A stretch of 64,000 nucleotides of DNA from Leeuwenhoekiella polynyae. Its GTDB lineage: Bacteria > Bacteroidota > Bacteroidia > Flavobacteriales > Flavobacteriaceae. The stretch lies in the NCBI RefSeq assembly GCF_042683665.1, contig NZ_JBHUOO010000018.1; one strand, 5' to 3'. Every line of letters starts with the position of its first letter. Position 1 is the first letter of the stretch. Position numbers and translations under genes: made by a program. The notes below the pieces were generated by a model. That model did no database searches. It saw nothing but the letters and a program-made list of their open reading frames with translations, and was not told the origin of the DNA. Positions 27,001 to 34,881 of the stretch are shown in pieces.

Positions 27001-27115
27001 TAAGCGCCTTGTTATACTGGGCAAGTTCATTTGTAAAAGCGGCAGATTGCTGCGCGGTAACAACCGGCAATGTGAGCAGCATAAGTAGTGCCAAAGCGGC
27101 ATATTTCTTAATCAT
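24098..27115 (-). CDS. Giant periplasmic tetratricopeptide-repeat protein
   Basis: From the ATG at 27115 the product has a signal peptide (MIKKYAALALLMLLTLPVVTAQ) and about 1,005 residues of consecutive TPR units, such as YYQLGYAYYKQGDYAAAIGEF, YNLGYAYFKKKNYNQAAKYF and DALYELGNTYVATGDNERGI. The repeats cover nearly the whole length, with a Ser/Asn-rich tail. Such scaffolds assemble envelope complexes. Its partner is probably the barrel protein encoded just downstream. No enzymatic domain is visible. Confidence 0.88.
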   Translation of the reverse strand: MIKKYAALALLMLLTLPVVTAQQSAAFTNELAQYNKALTLYNSKQYLAAQTVFLEIKEKTTDPTIEGDCAYYIANAAVRLNQSGADAAMQKFVEEYPTSTKRNSAYKDVADYYYENGKYSVAKRWYEQVDLSRLNWSELERYNFNMGYVHLKTNSPQEAKVYFSRVRNSEKYGAQAKYYEGFMAYENDDYEEASQLFEEVEAEEGTREDLSYFKADLNFKKGDFQEAIRLAKEQLPTANRLDQSELNKIIGESYFNLGQFDEALPYLKEYRGKRGKWTNTDYYQLGYAYYKQGDYAAAIGEFNKIIDGKNSVAQNAYYHLADAYLKTDKKQEALNAFRNAYQMDFEPKIKEDSGLNYAKLSYEIGNAYEPAPVAISNYLDQYPDTPERQQLQNLLIDSYITSKNYEGAMELIENNRNFDDKVAYQKVAFYRGIELYNDGDFQEAIINFEKSLSEPRTPEFTARALYWKAESEYTINRIDDALLTFKQFEQNSAAPSLSEYDNLAYNLGYAYFKKKNYNQAAKYFSQYTKSATADNVRKMDAYMRLGDSHFIDSEYWPAMEAYNEAIAMPGGNKDYATFQKSISYGFVDRNAQKIEGLSNFANQFPQSSYRDDALYELGNTYVATGDNERGIQAYDRLVREIPKSKFAAKAQLKKALIYDNTNRSDQALNLFKRVAQDYPGTPEGVQAVASAKLIYIDKGQVEEYGRWANSLDYISVEDAELDDAAFSSAEKQLVGSNNPEAIQNFEKYLREYPNGQRAMEAHFYLGQLYFGKNEFPKTIPHYKYVIEKQRSEFTEQALARLGQVYLSERNYADAVPVLKRLENEADSSQNLIFAQSNLMKSYYELKQYDNAVSYAEQVLSNSKIDNKVKSDAQVIIARSAMQTGNESRAASAYAEVSKIATGALAAEALYYDAYFKNKNGDYKGSNVSVQKLAKDYSGYKEYGAKGLVLMAKNFYELKDAYQATYILDNVISNFSDYPEVVAEAQQELERIKATESKTNSSLEEN

Positions 27116-27303
27116 AAATATCGTGTTAAGTTGCAAAAGCAGTACTTTTTAAAACCTCAAATTCTAAAAGCAACTACTGTTAATAACGTTACAAAACTAG
27201 GATAATTATATCTAGATAGGCCTTCTTATAAATAAGTTCTTGATGCTTATTTTAAACGAGTTTTCAACAGCTTAGAGAAGCACTTCAAATGAAATACTTA
27301 TTG

Positions 27304-27311
27304 TATTTTTG
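27304..27311 (+). promoter_or_regulatory. Possible -7 promoter box of ftsE
   Basis: TATTTTTG matches TAnnTTTG and lies 36 bases before the ftsE start. A convincing -33 element is not seen, so the call is tentative. Confidence 0.4.
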
Positions 27312-27347
27312 ACGTTAGATAAACCTATCAACTCTTAGTCGTTTTCT

Positions 27348-28031
27348 ATGTCTACACCGGTATTGCAACTTCAAAATGCTTCTATTTTTCAACGCGAAAG
27401 CCTTATTCTTTCTGATGTAAGCCTCAGCATCAATAAAGGTGAGTTTGTTTACCTCATCGGTAAAACCGGAAGTGGAAAAAGTAGTTTTATGAAAACGCTT
27501 TACGGCGATTTACCGCTACAACAAGGACAAGGAACCATTGTAGATTATGACTTGACAACACTTAAAGAGAAACAAATACCTTTTTTAAGACGGAAACTGG
27601 GCGTCGTTTTTCAGGATTTTAAACTGCTGAATGACCGTACGGTAAAAGAGAATCTCAAGTTTGTTCTTAAAGCTACCGGCTGGAAGAATCAAAGTGAAAT
27701 GGATTCTAAGATTGACGAAGTACTGGATAAAGTAGGGATGAAAACCAAAGGGTTTAAATACCCTTACCAACTCTCAGGAGGTGAACAGCAACGTGTGGCG
27801 ATTGCCCGTGCGCTGCTTAACGACCCCGAATTGATTCTTGCCGATGAACCAACCGGTAATCTGGATCCACAAACTTCGGTTGAAGTTATGGGCGTCTTGC
27901 AAGAAATCAACAAGAACGGAAACACCATTCTTATGGCTACACATGATTATGCGTTGTTACTCAAATACCCTTCAAAAACTCTTAAATGCGACGGAAATAA
28001 GATTTTTGAAGTTGTACAAAAGACGATTTAA
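27348..28031 (+). CDS. ftsE: Cell-division ABC transporter ATP-binding protein FtsE
   Basis: The 227-residue ATPase has Walker A GKTGSGKSS (residues 37-45), the signature LSGGEQQRVAIARAL, Walker B LILADEPTGNLDP and the switch His in ATHDY. It matches FtsE-type ATPases, which pair with FtsX to activate peptidoglycan hydrolases during division. FtsX is not next to it here. The following gene, 14 bases downstream, encodes a glycosyltransferase and may be co-transcribed. Closely related export ATPases (LolD-type) are the main alternative. Confidence 0.8.
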   Translation: MSTPVLQLQNASIFQRESLILSDVSLSINKGEFVYLIGKTGSGKSSFMKTLYGDLPLQQGQGTIVDYDLTTLKEKQIPFLRRKLGVVFQDFKLLNDRTVKENLKFVLKATGWKNQSEMDSKIDEVLDKVGMKTKGFKYPYQLSGGEQQRVAIARALLNDPELILADEPTGNLDPQTSVEVMGVLQEINKNGNTILMATHDYALLLKYPSKTLKCDGNKIFEVVQKTI

Positions 28032-28045
28032 GTATCTTCGGGGAT

Positions 28046-28933
28046 ATGCTTTCCATCCTCATACCCGTTTATAACACTTCGGTAACCGAACTGGTTTCTC
28101 GAATTCTCGAGATGATCAAACTTGTGGATATTGATTATGAAATCAGAATAGCTGATGATGCTTCAACTGACGAAAATTTAAAAGCCGAAAATGAAAAACT
28201 GACTAAATATCAAAACTGTTACTACGATACATTTACTATAAATAAAGGGCGTACAGCTACTCGACAGTTTTTAGCAGAGCATTCAAAATATGAGCATTTG
28301 CTGTTTTTTGATGCTGATGTGATGCCGTTACGCGAAAACTTTCTGCGAATTATGCTTGAACATTTGGGTAAAGCTTCGGTTGTTTTTGGAGGAGTGGCTT
28401 ATGCCGAGAAACCGAGTGATGACACCAAACTTCTACGCTATTACTACGGAAAAAGCAGAGAAGCAAAACCTGCTACAAAACGCAATAAAAAACCCTACTT
28501 ATCTTTGATCAGTCAGCATATATTGATTGAAAAATCGGTTTTTCTAGCTTGCAATCCCGCTGAAGAAAACGCCTACGGACTGGATATTTACTTTTCCTAC
28601 TTACTTCAAAAACAGAAGGTTTCGGTTTTACATATTGACAATCCTACGCTACATTTAGGTCTGGAAACTAATGCGCAATACCTGGTAAAAACACAAGAAG
28701 GATTGCAAACCATGGTCAATCTTGAAAAAGCCCAAAAACTCCCGGAAGATTTCCGGCCGCTGCAGCGTGTTGCTTTGTTCTTAAAAAAAACAAGGACCCA
28801 AAAACAGTTTATAAAGCTTATAAAAAAACAGGAATCCCAAATCATCAAAAACCTTTGTGGTACTAAACCCTATCTGCGCTTATTTGATCTATACCGCCTC
28901 TATTTTTATATAAAATTGAAGCAGGATGCCTGA
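28046..28933 (+). CDS. Family 2 glycosyltransferase
   Basis: The 295-residue protein has a GT-A fold start (MLSILIPVYNTSVTEL), the nucleotide-binding IADDASTDENL, and the metal motif FFDADVMPL (DxD-like) near residue 93. The C-terminal part is basic and could contact membrane. It overlaps the next GT2 gene by 8 bases, indicating coupled translation. It opens the polysaccharide cluster. Donor and acceptor are unknown. Confidence 0.85.
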   Translation: MLSILIPVYNTSVTELVSRILEMIKLVDIDYEIRIADDASTDENLKAENEKLTKYQNCYYDTFTINKGRTATRQFLAEHSKYEHLLFFDADVMPLRENFLRIMLEHLGKASVVFGGVAYAEKPSDDTKLLRYYYGKSREAKPATKRNKKPYLSLISQHILIEKSVFLACNPAEENAYGLDIYFSYLLQKQKVSVLHIDNPTLHLGLETNAQYLVKTQEGLQTMVNLEKAQKLPEDFRPLQRVALFLKKTRTQKQFIKLIKKQESQIIKNLCGTKPYLRLFDLYRLYFYIKLKQDA

Positions 28934-29855
28934 GATCAGTGTCGTTATCCCGGTATTTAATAAAGCTGCCTATTTGCAAGAAACTATTCAATCTGTATTG
29001 GCACAGCGTTTTACAGATTTTGAATTGATCCTTATCAACGATGGCTCTACAGATAATAGTCTGGAGATTTTACACGGTTTTTCAGATGTCCGTATTCGCA
29101 TCATCGATCAGGAGAATCAAGGTTTATCTCAAACAAGAAATACCGGTGTTTTGGCTTCTCAAGCTGATTTTATCGCCTTGCTAGATGCAGATGATATCTG
29201 GCTCCCTGATCATTTAGACGTTTTAATAAAACTTAGAAACTCTTTCCCTGAAGCTGATTTATTTGGCACCGGTTATGAAGAATTTTATAGTACTGGCAAG
29301 CTTTTAAAACCCAGACTCAATCTCAAAATAAAAGAAGCTCATCTTGTCACTGATTATTTTGATACCAGTTTATATCAACCCTTAATAATCCCCAGCGGCA
29401 TGGCTTTTACTAAGGTAGGTTTCTTAGCTATAGAAGGTTTCAAAAATCCCATTACGTATTCTGAAGATGTTGATTTTTTGATACAGGCTAATCTCAATTT
29501 CCGGTTGGCTTATAACCCTAAGATTACTTGCCGTTATCGCTCATATGTACCTAATCAAATAAGCAGTCAAAAAAAAAGCGAACTACAGGCTCCTAAATTT
29601 GGTGCAATACTTCGGGCCAATCCTGAACATCAATCTTTACATAAGTATATTCAGTTTAAACGGTATTTCTTGTGCATCTTTTACAAAACTGAAGGGCGAT
29701 TGGATTTATTTTCTAAACTTAAAAAGAAACTAGATCCTTCGGTGCTCAATAAAAAACAGCGCTTTCTATTGAATGCTCCAAGACTAATATTGATTGTAAT
29801 CAGAAAAGCAAAGTTATTTTTATTACGGAGAGGCTTTCGGTTTACAGCTTTTTAG
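28926..29855 (+). CDS. Family 2 glycosyltransferase
   Basis: The 309-residue protein shows the classic GT2 strings ISVVIPVFNKAAYL, LINDGSTDNSLEI and FIALLDADDIWLPDHL (the DxD metal site near residue 85), followed by a helical basic C-terminus. It starts inside the preceding GT2 gene and converges with the cupin gene on the other strand, overlapping it by 14 bases at the 3' ends. It probably adds one sugar during O-antigen or capsule unit assembly. Confidence 0.88.
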   Translation: MPEISVVIPVFNKAAYLQETIQSVLAQRFTDFELILINDGSTDNSLEILHGFSDVRIRIIDQENQGLSQTRNTGVLASQADFIALLDADDIWLPDHLDVLIKLRNSFPEADLFGTGYEEFYSTGKLLKPRLNLKIKEAHLVTDYFDTSLYQPLIIPSGMAFTKVGFLAIEGFKNPITYSEDVDFLIQANLNFRLAYNPKITCRYRSYVPNQISSQKKSELQAPKFGAILRANPEHQSLHKYIQFKRYFLCIFYKTEGRLDLFSKLKKKLDPSVLNKKQRFLLNAPRLILIVIRKAKLFLLRRGFRFTAF

Positions 29856-30240
29856 AAGCTAAAAAATCATTAAGGTTTCTTACGTAATCTACTTCCTTAA
29901 AAACATCACTTGCCAAAACCAGGCAAATCCCACCACTAGAAAAATTATCGAGTTCGCGCCAATACCCATTAGGAATCAACAAGCCTTCATCAGGTCTATT
30001 AAGCGTGTAAATTTGAGTTTCAAAACCCGTATTGATCAGCACATCAAAACTACCGGAAAGCGCAATTAAAAATTCGCTTTGTTCTTTATGTGCATGCCCC
30101 CCTCGAGATGCACCACTGGGTACGTCATACAAATAATAAACCCGCTTAAAAGTGAACGGTAAAATATCGTTCTCTAATACCGAAAGATTACCTCTGCGGT
30201 CTTCAATTTTAGGAAGTTTTATACGCCTAATACAATTCAT
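29842..30240 (-). CDS. dTDP-sugar 3,4-ketoisomerase, FdtA/QdtA-like cupin
   Basis: The 132-residue cupin matches the WxcM/FdtA family: KIEDRRGNLSVLE, PFTFKRVYYLYDVPSGASRGGHAHKEQSEFLIAL, with the catalytic-type His pair in GGHAHK, and LIPNGYWRELDNFS. Such enzymes convert dTDP-4-keto-6-deoxyglucose to the 3-keto sugar before amination. The aminotransferase at 34874-35974 is the logical next enzyme. It overlaps the glycosyltransferase gene upstream on the minus strand by 14 bases. Which epimer (Fuc or Qui type) is made cannot be told. Confidence 0.85.
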   Translation of the reverse strand: MNCIRRIKLPKIEDRRGNLSVLENDILPFTFKRVYYLYDVPSGASRGGHAHKEQSEFLIALSGSFDVLINTGFETQIYTLNRPDEGLLIPNGYWRELDNFSSGGICLVLASDVFKEVDYVRNLNDFLASKKL

Positions 30241-31330
30241 AAACTTGGTTTAAATAGTGCTGCCAGCGCGTTGAGATCTTAGCAGCTTCAAATTTACAAA
30301 TACTTGAGCGGCATGAAGCCTTAAATTGCTTTCTTAAACCTTCGTTGAAAGCCAATCTATTCATCGCCAGAATCAGTACTTTAAAGTCATTATGAGGGAC
30401 TAAAATTCCATTTGTACCGTCTAAGATTTCTGCAGGACCGGTGGGACAATCTGTTGCTACAACCGGCGTTCCACAGGCCAAACTTTCTAAAATAACCCGA
30501 GGAAATCCTTCAAACTTGCTGCACAGTACCGTATAAAGTGCATTTGCGACATAAGGTTCGGGATCTTTTACAAAACCTTCAAAAACAACCTGCTTTTCCA
30601 AACCCATTTTTTTAGCTAAAGCCTTGAGCGCATCAAGTGTTTCTCCTACGCCCAGAATGCGCAAGTCTATATTTGCCTGTGGCAACTCACTTTCTGCATA
30701 GGCTGCTATCAATTTATCAAACTGTTTAACTCCCGGCACTAAACGTCCGGAAGCTAAAATATACCTACGTTCAATAGGAGATGGTATCGCATAATTCTCC
30801 TTATATTTCTTAAGATCAATTGCATTAGGAATTACGGTAATATTTTTCAATTTAAACTGATCTTCAATGCTCGTTTTAATGCCTTCCGTCAAAACACAAA
30901 TCGGTTTTGTTTCAAATAGTTTCCTGGTAAACCTGGACGATTTAGGAAAATAATAATCCAGATTGGAGCTGCGTACCATATAAACTGGTTTCGCTTTTCG
31001 GTATAAAAATTTTTGGACTATCAATTCTTTTAAAACACTCTTTCGCATTCTAAAATCCAGTACAACATCAATCTCCTGCACCTTCAAATACGTTTTAACA
31101 ATCTGTAAGCGTCTCATTTTATTCAGGAAATCGTTGCGTTTGTTTTTATACAAACCCAGATTTAGCAAATGAGCTTTAAAAGCGTAGCCAATAGTATCTG
31201 TTATTGTGACTAGATGTACGTTGAACCCTTTATCTGAAAGCATTTCCGTGAGCAAGGCGGCAGATCGCTCTGCCCCGCCACCAGCAAGTGACTCTACGAG
31301 AATACAGATATTTTGAGGTTTTGATTTCAG
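30227..31330 (-). CDS. Family 4 glycosyltransferase, probable CTG start
   Basis: The GT-B protein has SGRLVPGVKQFDKLI, FEGFVKDPEPYVANALYTVLCSKFEGFPRVILESLACGTPVVATDC (the E-x7-E region) and an N-terminal GGGAERS loop. From ordinary starts (TTG at 31255) the protein would lack its first beta strand and this loop. In frame upstream, codons 31330-31256 encode MKSKPQNICILVESLAGGGA if CTG at 31330 is used, with a stop just before it. I therefore place the start there, giving 367 residues. The start is inferred. Confidence 0.75.
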   Translation of the reverse strand: MKSKPQNICILVESLAGGGAERSAALLTEMLSDKGFNVHLVTITDTIGYAFKAHLLNLGLYKNKRNDFLNKMRRLQIVKTYLKVQEIDVVLDFRMRKSVLKELIVQKFLYRKAKPVYMVRSSNLDYYFPKSSRFTRKLFETKPICVLTEGIKTSIEDQFKLKNITVIPNAIDLKKYKENYAIPSPIERRYILASGRLVPGVKQFDKLIAAYAESELPQANIDLRILGVGETLDALKALAKKMGLEKQVVFEGFVKDPEPYVANALYTVLCSKFEGFPRVILESLACGTPVVATDCPTGPAEILDGTNGILVPHNDFKVLILAMNRLAFNEGLRKQFKASCRSSICKFEAAKISTRWQHYLNQVYELY

Positions 31331-31368
31331 AGATTATGTATCTTATCACGCTAAATGTAACGCAATTT

Positions 31369-32574
31369 ATGAGAATTCTACTCGTAGGAGAATACAGCAA
31401 TTTGCACAACAGCTTAAAATCTGGTTTAGTCGAGGCCGGTCATCAGGTCACACTTATCAGTACTGGTGATGCATTTAAAAAACTACCTGCCGATATTATA
31501 TTTAGTGCAAAACGTATTGAAAACAGTAGTGTGATGCGTTTTTTGCGAAAAGCTATATTTAAAGTTTTTCGATTTGATATTGCGTTTTTAGAAATTGGGT
31601 ATCGTTGTTTAGACTGGCTTGTAGATCAGAAAAAATATGATGTGATTCAACTCATCAATGAGTACCCTTTTAAAACACCCTATTTTTTAGAAAAAAGAAT
31701 TCTAAAGCGTCTGAGAATCCTGACTCCCAAATTGGTGGTATTGGCTTGCGGTGACGATTATATTTATCTCAAAAATATTGATAAACTCCCACACCATCCT
31801 ATTCTTCAACATCCAGATATTGAATTTCCGTTTAGTAAAAAATACCTGACTATAAGGCACAAAAAATATCATGATTTTGTGTTTCAACAAAAAGATTTGA
31901 TCATCAGTTCTGATCTGGATTACCATCCTATTTATAAAGGAGTTAAAGACTATTACGGACTTATACCCAATCCTGTTAACCTGAGTAATTTTCAGTTAAA
32001 ACCACAAAAAGAAAGTTCAAAACTTATAATTTTTCACGGCGTAAACCGTATCAATTATCACAAAAAAGGGAATGATTATTTTGATGCTGCGCTAACAAGC
32101 ATTCAACAGAAATATCAGGATCAAATTGAGGTCATTTTTGTTACAAGTATTCCGTATGCTGAATATATACAAACGTATAAAGAGGCTGATATCATTCTCG
32201 ATCAAACCTATGCATTGGATCAAGGTTATAATGCATTAGAAGCTATGGCGCAGGGAAAAGTGGTTTTTACCGGTGCCGGAAAATTATTTTGTAAAACCTA
32301 TAATTTAGAACCGAATAGTGTTGCGATTCATACCATTCCTAATGCTGAAAGAATCACTGCAGATCTGGAAAAGCTTATTTTAAACCCCAATCGCATTCGG
32401 GAAATTGGTCTGGCTGCACAGCTTTTTATCAAAAAGCATCACAATTATAAAATAATAGCTAACAAGTATGTGGAAGCCTGGAATTCGATCACAGCCAAAG
32501 CTGACGAATCTTCCGCTTCAGTGGACGCTCAAAATATTGATACGAAACCACACAAACCAATAGAATCAATATAA
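31369..32574 (+). CDS. Glycosyltransferase, GT-B fold (family 4-like)
   Basis: The ATG at 31369 gives MRILLVGEYSNLHNSLKSGL, a clean first strand of the GT-B fold; an earlier in-frame start lies within the opposite gene and is not credible. The 401-residue protein has IIFHGVNRINYHKKGNDYF, VTSIPYAEYIQTYKEADIILDQTYALDQGYNALEAMAQGK (donor-site region) and a late helical end. It is transcribed divergently from the GT4 gene at 30227-31330 and converges with the acyltransferase gene, overlapping it by 86 bases. Confidence 0.8.
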   Translation: MRILLVGEYSNLHNSLKSGLVEAGHQVTLISTGDAFKKLPADIIFSAKRIENSSVMRFLRKAIFKVFRFDIAFLEIGYRCLDWLVDQKKYDVIQLINEYPFKTPYFLEKRILKRLRILTPKLVVLACGDDYIYLKNIDKLPHHPILQHPDIEFPFSKKYLTIRHKKYHDFVFQQKDLIISSDLDYHPIYKGVKDYYGLIPNPVNLSNFQLKPQKESSKLIIFHGVNRINYHKKGNDYFDAALTSIQQKYQDQIEVIFVTSIPYAEYIQTYKEADIILDQTYALDQGYNALEAMAQGKVVFTGAGKLFCKTYNLEPNSVAIHTIPNAERITADLEKLILNPNRIREIGLAAQLFIKKHHNYKIIANKYVEAWNSITAKADESSASVDAQNIDTKPHKPIESI

Positions 32575-33514
32575 AACTCAAACTATTGAATTGCCAATCT
32601 GACAAAGCAATATCAAAGTGGTTTATAAAGCGTCTTGCATATCGTAAAATAAGCTGGTGCCAGAGGTAAAAACCAAAACTGAGTTCGCCTAAAAATAAAG
32701 CTACTCTATTATACAAGAGTCTGGAAACAGCGCCTTTTTGTTGTGCAAAAACACCAATGAAAAGCGTTATCGGTAACCAGTAATAAACAGAATACCGAAC
32801 CACTTTCGGAAAGAATTCTGCAGCGCTGTAAAAAAAGATAAGTAAAGCGATTGTGGCAAGTTCATAATAGGTGAAAGCCGACTTATAAACCTGAAAAGAA
32901 TCCTTCCGAAGCAATTTATAAAGCAGTATTCCTAAGCCAAAATCAAAAACTCTTAGAAACGGATTGATGTAAAAAAACCAGTGTTGCAAAGACTCTGGAA
33001 TAACAACCATTAAGGCTAAAATAATCAAGCCTGAAACACTATAAAATAGAAGTAAAGACCTTTTAGAAAGTTTCAACGCATATCTCAACAAAAATGGAAA
33101 TAATAAGTAAAAGAAAAATAAGTCTGAGATACTCCACGCTACACTGTTTAACGAGAAGTAATAAAATGCATCAGGTATAAAACTTTGCAGCATCAAAACA
33201 GCTGCCAAAAAGCTCGTCCACCATTCGATTGTATTTTTAGCAAATACTTCTAAAGTTAGTGGTATTGCAACTAGCAAAGTGAGAAAATACAAAGGGTACA
33301 ACCTGCTCAATCGCAATTTTAAAAACTGACCTAAGCTGATTTTATTAGCGCTTATTCTTTCTGCATAAACATAAGAGAGAATAAAGCCGCTCAGCGCATA
33401 AAAAAAGGCGTGACCAATGGCATCTTCCAGAATCTTTATATGGTGCAAAAACACCAAAAAAGCAAAAACAAAACGTAAGGAAGCAAGTGATTTTAGCACG
33501 TTTTTATAGATCAA
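32489..33514 (-). CDS. Membrane O-acyltransferase (acyltransferase family 3, OafA-like)
   Basis: The 341-residue protein opens with SLRFVFAFLVFLHH, the family's first helix with the catalytic-type His. It has about ten transmembrane helices and ends in a basic tail. The start is TTG at 33514, with a GTG at 33499 as an alternative. Such proteins transfer acetyl or other acyl groups to sugars of LPS or capsule at the inner membrane. The last 86 bases overlap the 3' end of the opposite glycosyltransferase gene. Confidence 0.85.
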   Translation of the reverse strand: MIYKNVLKSLASLRFVFAFLVFLHHIKILEDAIGHAFFYALSGFILSYVYAERISANKISLGQFLKLRLSRLYPLYFLTLLVAIPLTLEVFAKNTIEWWTSFLAAVLMLQSFIPDAFYYFSLNSVAWSISDLFFFYLLFPFLLRYALKLSKRSLLLFYSVSGLIILALMVVIPESLQHWFFYINPFLRVFDFGLGILLYKLLRKDSFQVYKSAFTYYELATIALLIFFYSAAEFFPKVVRYSVYYWLPITLFIGVFAQQKGAVSRLLYNRVALFLGELSFGFYLWHQLILRYARRFINHFDIALSDWQFNSLSFILILLVCVVSYQYFERPLKRKIRQLWL

Positions 33515-33576
33515 CTACCTCTTGGTAAGCCCACAAGGCATTCGTTAGAAACATATTTTCAATTTCGAGGTAAGCC

Positions 33577-34881
33577 TCAGGATGTTGAACCTTTTAGGGG
33601 TTTCAATAAAGACTTTCGAAATATAACCAATAGCATTAGAAAATAAATGATATAACTCACTAAATGCCCCATAGACGCTCCCACAAAACCATATTCTGAA
33701 ACCAGAAGTGTACTGCTAAAATAGATAACACTTAAGGAAATGATTTGTGTAATTATAAATGCCCAGAATTTATTTTTTGCGATAAACTGATATGCAATTA
33801 CCAGACTTGCAACCCTAAAGAAATCACCCGATAGTTGCCAAATGAACAAGGTGTTCATCTGTAAAAAATCAGCATTATAAACCAATTTAATAATCCATAT
33901 TTTCAGGAAATAAACGAGAATTAATCCCAGTCCAAAAAGTGGTAAAATGGTTTTATAAAAACTAAAAACCTCTGTTTTAAACTCTTTTCTAGTCTGCATA
34001 GTTGAGAGTTTAGGCAATACATAAAGCGTCAATAAAGTTGTGGTAAACATCAAATAGTAGTCAGAAAGACGAAGCATCGCATCCCAGTATCCCGCTTTTT
34101 CGAGTCCATCTACTGCAATGATGTGTTGCCTGATACTGATGTAAACCCACGGAGAAACGATGGCTGAAAACAAGGTCATTCCCCCATAAGAGGCTAGTTT
34201 CTTTAAAATAGAATATTTGATAGGTAATGATAGGACTGTGATTAAATACCCACGATTTTTACGCAAGGCAACAGCTATTATTAGGAATGCGATCGCAGCG
34301 CTAAATACCAAACTCAGCAGCGCGCCAAAAACTTGCATTCTAATAATTAAAAATGCAGCTAACAGAACTCCTAAAACGTTTGTCGCAATATTGATGTAAA
34401 TAACTTTCTTATAATCCCCCAAACCACTTAAAACGCTTATAGTTAATGCATTTAAAGTGAAAATAGGTAAAGCTAGTGCCACAAACCGAAGTATTCGGGT
34501 AAAATTAAATGCATTAGTAAAAACCAAATTATTAAGCTCTGGAGCCGCAATAAAAAGTATTAAGCTTAGCACTACAGAAGTCAAAAAGCTAATTTTTAAA
34601 GAAGTCGAAACAAGGCTATTTAGCTTTGTTTTTTGTTGCTTATATTCGGCGGAATATTTTACTACACCATTGTTTATTCCCAATTGACCAACACTTTGAA
34701 CAGAGTTCAAAAAATTACGCAAGTCTCCCAGAATTGCCATTCCCGAGGAGCCTAAATAAATTGCGATCAACTTAGAGGTTATTAAACCACAGACAATGCG
34801 AACTGAAATACGCAGCGTATTTACAGAGCTCACTTTTAATAAGATATTCTGCTGTATGAGCTTTCGCAGAAACTTAAGCAT
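33577..34881 (-). CDS. O-antigen/oligosaccharide flippase (Wzx-like)
   Basis: The 434-residue protein has about 12 hydrophobic segments and the N-terminal region of the polysaccharide flippase family (TLRISVRIVCGLITSKLIAIYLGSSGMAILGDLRNF). It is close to the WzxE/O-antigen translocase branch. It moves undecaprenyl-linked repeat units across the inner membrane. Its start overlaps the aminotransferase gene by 8 bases, so the two are translated together. No polymerase gene is seen in the window. Confidence 0.87.
   Translation of the reverse strand: MLKFLRKLIQQNILLKVSSVNTLRISVRIVCGLITSKLIAIYLGSSGMAILGDLRNFLNSVQSVGQLGINNGVVKYSAEYKQQKTKLNSLVSTSLKISFLTSVVLSLILFIAAPELNNLVFTNAFNFTRILRFVALALPIFTLNALTISVLSGLGDYKKVIYINIATNVLGVLLAAFLIIRMQVFGALLSLVFSAAIAFLIIAVALRKNRGYLITVLSLPIKYSILKKLASYGGMTLFSAIVSPWVYISIRQHIIAVDGLEKAGYWDAMLRLSDYYLMFTTTLLTLYVLPKLSTMQTRKEFKTEVFSFYKTILPLFGLGLILVYFLKIWIIKLVYNADFLQMNTLFIWQLSGDFFRVASLVIAYQFIAKNKFWAFIITQIISLSVIYFSSTLLVSEYGFVGASMGHLVSYIIYFLMLLVIFRKSLLKPLKGSTS

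Noticed and set aside
33515..33576. Short frame ending in ALWAYQEVVDL between flippase and acyltransferase genes
   Set aside because: It resembles a frame ending LWAYYEAI before the transsulfuration gene, but both are only a by-product of the shared DNA element. No gene is supported.
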